From JBOHHM01 sp050725495 (GTDB lineage Bacteria > Pseudomonadota > Gammaproteobacteria > Burkholderiales > Burkholderiaceae_C), in the NCBI GenBank assembly GCA_050725495.1, contig JBOHHM010000141.1, positions 1 to 5,319 of the forward strand: DNA of 5,319 nt. Direction: 5' to 3'. A program made the translations under genes and the position numbers. Within the stretch, counting starts at the first letter, position 1. Each line of letters begins with the position of its first letter. Positions 1-5,319 of this stretch are shown here, piece by piece. The notes beneath the pieces were generated by a model. The model saw only the letters and a list, made by a program, of their open reading frames with translations. It ran no database searches and was not told where the DNA came from.

Positions 1-1902
<1,902 letters not shown>

Positions 1903-1903
<1 letters not shown>

Positions 1904-2832
1904 TGACCCCGGACAATTACCGCCTGCCGGCATTTTTGCGGTTTTCATGGCTCAAGCCCATGTTTCTTGGGCTCGGGCTGCTATGGATTTCGCAGCAGTG
2001 GGCGCTCGCCGATGTCTGGGGCTATGTCGACGACAAGGGCGTCGCCCACTTTGCTGCCGAGCGGCTCGACGAGCGCTACGAGCTGTTTTTCCGTGGCGGC
2101 GAGAGCTTTGATTCGCGTGACGGTGTGAGCGGGCTTGGCGGCACGCCCCGCGCTGTGGCCGTCCCTGCCGCGCCGCCGAAACTCATCGCGTTTTTCGAAG
2201 TCTCGCCCAGCTACAAGGCCGTCAGGCATGTGCTGCGCGAGGCCTCGGACACCCACAGCATCGATTACGAACTGCTGCAGGCGCTGATTGCCACCGAATC
2301 GGGTTTCGACGCCAGGGCCGTGTCGCCCAAGGGTGCCATCGGCCTGATGCAGGTCATGCCCGCGACCGCGCAGCGCTACGGCTTGGCCGGCGACAGCAAG
2401 ACGCCGGTGGAGAAAAAGCTGACCGACCCCCGCACCAATATCCGCACCGGCAGCCGCTACCTGCGCGACCTGATCAAGCTGTTTCCCGGTCAGCTCGAGC
2501 TGGCGCTGGCGGCTTACAACGCGGGCGAGGGGGCCGTGCAGCGCGCAGGCAACAAGGTGCCCAACTACAAAGAGACGCAAAACTACGTCAAGACCGTGAT
2601 GCAGATCTACACCCTGCTCAAGCCGCCCGCGAGTTTTGCCGCCCGGCGCACGCCGCAGCGGGTGCGCATGGAACTGCCCGGCAGTGTCGATGCGTCGACC
2701 GCGCCGGGCGGCGGGTATGCACCAACCGCGCCTGGTGGCGGGTATCCACAAACCGCGCCTGGTGGCGCGGTGGGCCGCGGCAACATGATGCCGCTGCTGG
2801 GTGCCGTCTCTGCCTCGCCTGACTTCAACTGA
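1903..2832 (+). CDS. Secreted lytic transglycosylase, SLT domain with N-terminal DUF4124-like module
   Basis: Predicted periplasmic enzyme of 309 aa that cleaves the MurNAc-GlcNAc bond of peptidoglycan, leaving a 1,6-anhydroMurNAc end. Residues 1-36 look like a Sec signal peptide: Arg7, Arg13 and Lys18, then a hydrophobic stretch (about 20-30), then a WALA|DVWG cleavage site. There is no lipobox cysteine, so it is probably soluble. Residues 37 to about 65 (VWGYVDDKGVAHF) resemble the DUF4124 module often fused to such enzymes. The SLT domain spans about 105-235, with ATESGF carrying the presumed catalytic Glu132, then GAIGLMQVMPATA (144-156), ALAAYNAGEGAV (201-212) and NYKETQNYV (221-229). 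Residues 241-309 are a Pro/Gly-rich tail, probably disordered, containing three TAPGG units. The start at 1903 is preferred over ATG 1960 because it gives the signal peptide its positive N-terminus and overlaps the parE stop. No specific gene name can be assigned. Its position between parE and parC suggests co-expression with topoisomerase IV. Confidence 0.93.
2698..2778 (+). repeat. 27-bp in-frame tandem repeat, about 2.6 copies (TAPGGGYxx)
   Basis: Units begin at 2698, 2725 and 2752. They encode TAPGGGYAP, TAPGGGYPQ and the diverging TAPGGAVGR (residues 266-292 of the transglycosylase). Copies 2 and 3 share ACCGCGCCTGGTGGCG exactly, while copy 1 uses different glycine and proline codons, which suggests the most recent duplication was between units 2 and 3. 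Because the unit is a multiple of three, changes in copy number would alter tail length without breaking the frame. It lies outside the catalytic domain. Confidence 0.85.
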
Positions 2833-2838
2833 CTTCAA
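2819..2838 (+). repeat. 10-bp perfect tandem duplication spanning the transglycosylase stop codon
   Basis: CTGACTTCAA occurs twice head to tail (2819-2828 and 2829-2838). The second copy supplies the TGA stop at 2830-2832. Ten is not a multiple of three, so gain or loss of a copy changes the frame downstream. With one copy the transglycosylase frame would run on into the parC frame without a stop (...SPDFKIEPDAFSMNDQ...). The duplication and the frame arithmetic are read directly from the sequence; any biological role is unknown. Confidence 0.85.
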
Positions 2839-2860
2839 GATTGAACCCGACGCGTTTTCG

Positions 2861-5191
2861 ATGAACGACCAACCGACCCTGGACTTTTCCCAGAACGAAT
2901 CCGACGATTCACTCAATCTCGCCAGCTACGCCCAGCGGGCCTACCTCGAATACGCATTGAGCGTGGTCAAGGGCCGTGCCCTGCCCGATGTCTGCGACGG
3001 CCAGAAGCCGGTGCAGCGGCGCATCCTCTATTCGATGGAGCGCATGGGCCTGGGCTTTTCCGGCGCCAGCGGCGCCAAGCCGGTCAAGAGCGCGCGCGTG
3101 GTCGGCGATGTGCTGGGGCGCTTTCACCCGCACGGCGACCAGGCGGCCTACGACGCGCTGGTGCGCATGGCGCAGGATTTCTCGCAGCGCTATCCGCTGA
3201 TCGATGGCCAGGGCAACTTCGGCAGCCGCGACGGCGACGGCGCGGCCGCCATGCGCTACACCGAAGCGCGGCTGGCCAGGATCACCGGCCTGCTGCTCGA
3301 CGAGATCGACGAGGGCACGGTGGACTTCGTGCCCAACTACGACGGCTCGACCCAGGAGCCCAGGCAGCTGCCAGCGCGCCTGCCGTTCACCCTGCTCAAC
3401 GGGGCCAGCGGCATTGCCGTGGGGCTGGCCACGGAGATCCCGAGCCACAACCTGCGTGAGATCGCCGATGCCTGCGTGGCCTTGATCAAGGCGCCCAAGC
3501 TCACCGATGAAGAACTGTTCACGCTGGTGCCCGGGCCCGACTACCCCGGCGGCGGCCAGATCATCAGCGCTGCCGCCGATATTGCCGAGGCCTACCGCAG
3601 CGGCCGCGGCTCGCTCAAGGTGCGCGCGCGCTGGAAGAACGAAGAGCTGGCGCGCGGCCAGTGGCAACTGGTCGTCAACGAGCTGCCGCCCGGCGTCAGC
3701 ACGCAGAAGGTGCTCGAAGAAATCGAGGAACTGACCAACCCCAAGGTCAAGACCGGCAAGAAGGCGCTGAGCCAGGAGCAGACCCAGCTCAAGGCCAGCG
3801 TGCTGGCCGTGCTCGACGTGGTGCGCGACGAATCGAGCAAGGACGCGGCCGTGCGCCTGGTGTTCGAGCCCAAGACCAGCCGCATCGAGCAGCAGGAGCT
3901 GATCACCACGCTGCTGGCCCATACCTCGCTCGAAACCTCGTCGCCGATCAACCTTACGATGGTGGGGCTGGACGGCCGGCCGGTGCAGAAATCGCTGCGG
4001 CAAATGCTGCTGGAGTGGATAGCGTTTCGCCAGACCACGGTGCAGCGCCGCTCGCAGCACCGGCTCGACAAGGTGCTGGACCGCATCCACATCCTCGAAG
4101 GCCGGCAGCTGGTGCTGCTCAACATCGACGAGGTGATTGCGATCGTCCGCCAGTCCGACGAGCCCAAGGCCGCGCTGATCGCGCGCTTCGATCTCAGCGA
4201 GCGCCAGGCCGAGGACATTCTCGAAATCCGCTTGCGACAACTCGCAAGACTCGAAGCCATCAAGATCGAGCAAGAGCTCAAGGAACTGCGCGAGGAGCAG
4301 ACGAAGCTCGAGGAAATCCTGGGCAGCCCGGCGGCGCTGCGCCGCCTGATGGTCAAGGAAATCGAGGCCGACGCCAAGCAGTTCGCCGATGCGCGCCGCA
4401 CCCTGATCCAGACCGAGAAAAAGGCTGTCGCCACGGTGGCCGTGCTGGACGAGCCGGTCACGGTCGTGGTCTCGCAAAAAGGCTGGGTGCGTGCCCGCGC
4501 CGGCCATGGTCACGACGCGGCGAGCTTTGCCTTCAAGGCCGGCGACGGCCTCTACGGCACGTTTGAATGCCGTACGGTGGACACGCTGCTGGCGTTCGGC
4601 AGCAACGGGCGTGTGTACTCGGTGCCGGTGTCGGCCTTGCCGGGCGCGCGCGGCGATGGCCAACCGGTGACGACGCTGATCGAGCTCGAATCCGGCACCC
4701 AGCTCGCGCATTACTTCGCGGGCCCGGCCAACGGCTGGCTGCTGCTGAGCAACACCGGCGGCTACGGTTTTCTCGCGACGGTGGAACACATGAGTTCGCG
4801 CCAGAAGGCCGGCAAGGCTTTCATCAGCCTGGGTGAGGGTGAAACCATCTGCCGCCCGTCACCGGCCAACGTGGCGCCTGCGCCGCCGGCCACCCATGTC
4901 GCTTGCGCCTCCAGCGGCGGGCGCATCCTGAGCTTCGAGATCGGCGAACTCAAAGCCATGGGCAACGGCGGGCGCGGCCTGATGCTGATCGACCTCGATG
5001 CCAAGGACACGCTGGCCGGTGCCGCGGCCTACACGCGCAGCGTGAGGATCGAAGGAATCGGCCGCGGCGGCAAGGCGCGCGAAGAAACGCTGGAGATCCG
5101 CTCGCTCAACAACGCGCGCGCGGCGCGTGGCCGCAAAGGCAAGGCGGCTGACCTGGGCTTCAAGCCGGCATCGATTTCGCGGGTTGAATAG
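2861..5191 (+). CDS. parC: DNA topoisomerase IV subunit A (ParC)
   Basis: DNA-cleaving subunit of topoisomerase IV, partner of the upstream ParE; 776 aa against 752 in E. coli. Order: winged-helix cleavage domain (about 20-165) with the GRALPDVCDGQKPVQRRILYSM signature, HPHGDQAAYDAL (89-100) and AAAMRYTEARL, where Arg132-Tyr133 are the catalytic pair that links to DNA; tower (about 170-345) with GIAVGLATEIPSHNL, Ile185 matching the DNA-intercalating isoleucine; coiled-coil arm (about 345-515) with ILEIRLRQLARLE (453-465); and a C-terminal pinwheel (about 525-776) with five blade-like units near 534, 576, 626, 679 and 725. The first blade lacks the GyrA-box QRRGGKG, and there is no acidic tail, so this is ParC rather than GyrA. 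Gln94 and Asp98 occupy the quinolone-contact positions (Ser80 and Glu84 in E. coli). ATG 2861 is chosen because MNDQPTLDF resembles related N-termini; GTG 2801 would add 20 residues overlapping the transglycosylase gene. The 28-base gap has no clear Shine-Dalgarno sequence, so translation may depend on the upstream gene. Confidence 0.96.
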   Translation: MNDQPTLDFSQNESDDSLNLASYAQRAYLEYALSVVKGRALPDVCDGQKPVQRRILYSMERMGLGFSGASGAKPVKSARVVGDVLGRFHPHGDQAAYDALVRMAQDFSQRYPLIDGQGNFGSRDGDGAAAMRYTEARLARITGLLLDEIDEGTVDFVPNYDGSTQEPRQLPARLPFTLLNGASGIAVGLATEIPSHNLREIADACVALIKAPKLTDEELFTLVPGPDYPGGGQIISAAADIAEAYRSGRGSLKVRARWKNEELARGQWQLVVNELPPGVSTQKVLEEIEELTNPKVKTGKKALSQEQTQLKASVLAVLDVVRDESSKDAAVRLVFEPKTSRIEQQELITTLLAHTSLETSSPINLTMVGLDGRPVQKSLRQMLLEWIAFRQTTVQRRSQHRLDKVLDRIHILEGRQLVLLNIDEVIAIVRQSDEPKAALIARFDLSERQAEDILEIRLRQLARLEAIKIEQELKELREEQTKLEEILGSPAALRRLMVKEIEADAKQFADARRTLIQTEKKAVATVAVLDEPVTVVVSQKGWVRARAGHGHDAASFAFKAGDGLYGTFECRTVDTLLAFGSNGRVYSVPVSALPGARGDGQPVTTLIELESGTQLAHYFAGPANGWLLLSNTGGYGFLATVEHMSSRQKAGKAFISLGEGETICRPSPANVAPAPPATHVACASSGGRILSFEIGELKAMGNGGRGLMLIDLDAKDTLAGAAAYTRSVRIEGIGRGGKAREETLEIRSLNNARAARGRKGKAADLGFKPASISRVE

Positions 5192-5319
5192 GCAAGCAGG
5201 CGCTGGTCCTTGCCAGGTAGGCTTGGAGTGCTCTGTTTTTGATAGTAATTCGGCACCCATGGCCAAATCGCCCGAGGTCTGGCCCTGCCCGCATCCGCGT
5301 GTTGGCGCCAGCCCCTAGG
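5192..5319. other. Intergenic region downstream of parC, no supported gene
   Basis: These 128 bases hold no credible coding sequence; the best open stretch is a 19-codon one from ATG 5259 to TAG 5316. GGCAAG (5191-5196) and CTTGCC (5209-5214) could form a 6-bp hairpin just after the parC stop, but the nearest T-run (TTTTT, 5236-5240) is 21 bases further on, so it does not meet the usual pattern of an intrinsic terminator. TTTTTGATAGTAATT (5236-5250) is a conspicuous AT-rich patch in GC-rich surroundings. It could belong to a promoter of a gene beyond the right edge or be the remains of an interspersed repeat; neither is established. Confidence 0.5.

Noticed and set aside
1955..1973. Hairpin AGCCCA/TGGGCT in the signal-peptide coding region
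   Set aside because: Only 6 bp with a 7-base loop inside coding sequence; such stems are common by chance in GC-rich DNA, and it has no link to a start or stop signal.
1981..2916. Open frame of 311 codons on the - strand opposite the transglycosylase gene
   Set aside because: It is a mirror of the sense codon bias, has no recognisable motif, and runs across two real genes' boundaries.
3661..4566. Open frame of 301 codons on the + strand in another frame inside parC
   Set aside because: Low-complexity Ala/Arg/Gly/Gln-rich product fully inside ParC; a frame shadow of a GC-rich gene.
2909..4789. Very long open frame of 626 codons on the - strand opposite parC
   Set aside because: It lies wholly opposite a well-supported ParC gene. 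Its translation is rich in Arg, Ala, His, Leu and Gln with no recognisable domain. Long antisense open frames are expected where the sense gene has strong G/C preference at third positions.
5191..5240. Possible rho-independent terminator after parC
   Set aside because: The 6-bp stem (5191-5196 with 5209-5214) has a 12-base loop, and the T-run starts 21 bases after the stem, so the stem and U-tract are not adjacent. It competes with other equally weak pairings such as CTGG/CCAG (5203-5206 with 5213-5216).
5259..5318. Small open frame of 19 codons, ATG 5259 to TAG 5316
   Set aside because: No ribosome-binding site, no recognisable sequence, and the length is expected by chance.

Overview
This is a GC-rich, gene-dense stretch of bacterial chromosome carrying three co-oriented genes on the + strand: the truncated 5' part of parE, a gene for a secreted lytic transglycosylase, and parC. 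Both topoisomerase proteins look beta-proteobacterial. ParC has the ARGQW and LTNPK tower segments and the ILEIRLRQLARLE motif typical of that class, and the overall wording of ParE and ParC resembles Burkholderiales, most likely Comamonadaceae (relatives of Acidovorax, Polaromonas or Variovorax). That placement rests on remembered family sequences, not on a search.

Layout: positions 1-1903 are topoisomerase IV subunit B (ParE), missing only its extreme N-terminus off the left edge. Positions 1903-2832 encode a 309-residue periplasmic protein with a signal peptide, a DUF4124-like module, an SLT catalytic domain and a proline/glycine-rich tail with a short tandem repeat. Its start codon overlaps the parE stop (TGATG). 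After a 28-base gap, 2861-5191 encode topoisomerase IV subunit A (ParC, 776 residues). The last 128 bases (5192-5319) show no convincing gene, only a weak hairpin and one AT-rich patch.

How the genes fit together: ParE supplies the ATPase and TOPRIM parts, and ParC supplies the DNA-cleaving tyrosine and the DNA-wrapping C-terminal domain. Together they form the C2E2 enzyme that unlinks daughter chromosomes. The gene between them makes a peptidoglycan-cleaving enzyme of the periplasm, so the apparent operon joins chromosome decatenation with cell-wall remodelling, two processes that meet at division. The tight packing suggests co-transcription and at least parE-transglycosylase translational coupling. 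That is inference from spacing.

I found no CRISPR array, tRNA, rRNA, insertion sequence, phage gene or undescribed defence-type system. The region is core housekeeping sequence. The points most worth a second look are: a 10-bp tandem duplication that creates the transglycosylase stop codon and whose loss would fuse that gene in frame to parC; the 27-bp repeat in the transglycosylase tail; the non-serine residue (Gln94) at the main quinolone-contact position of ParC; and the placement of a cell-wall enzyme inside a topoisomerase operon.
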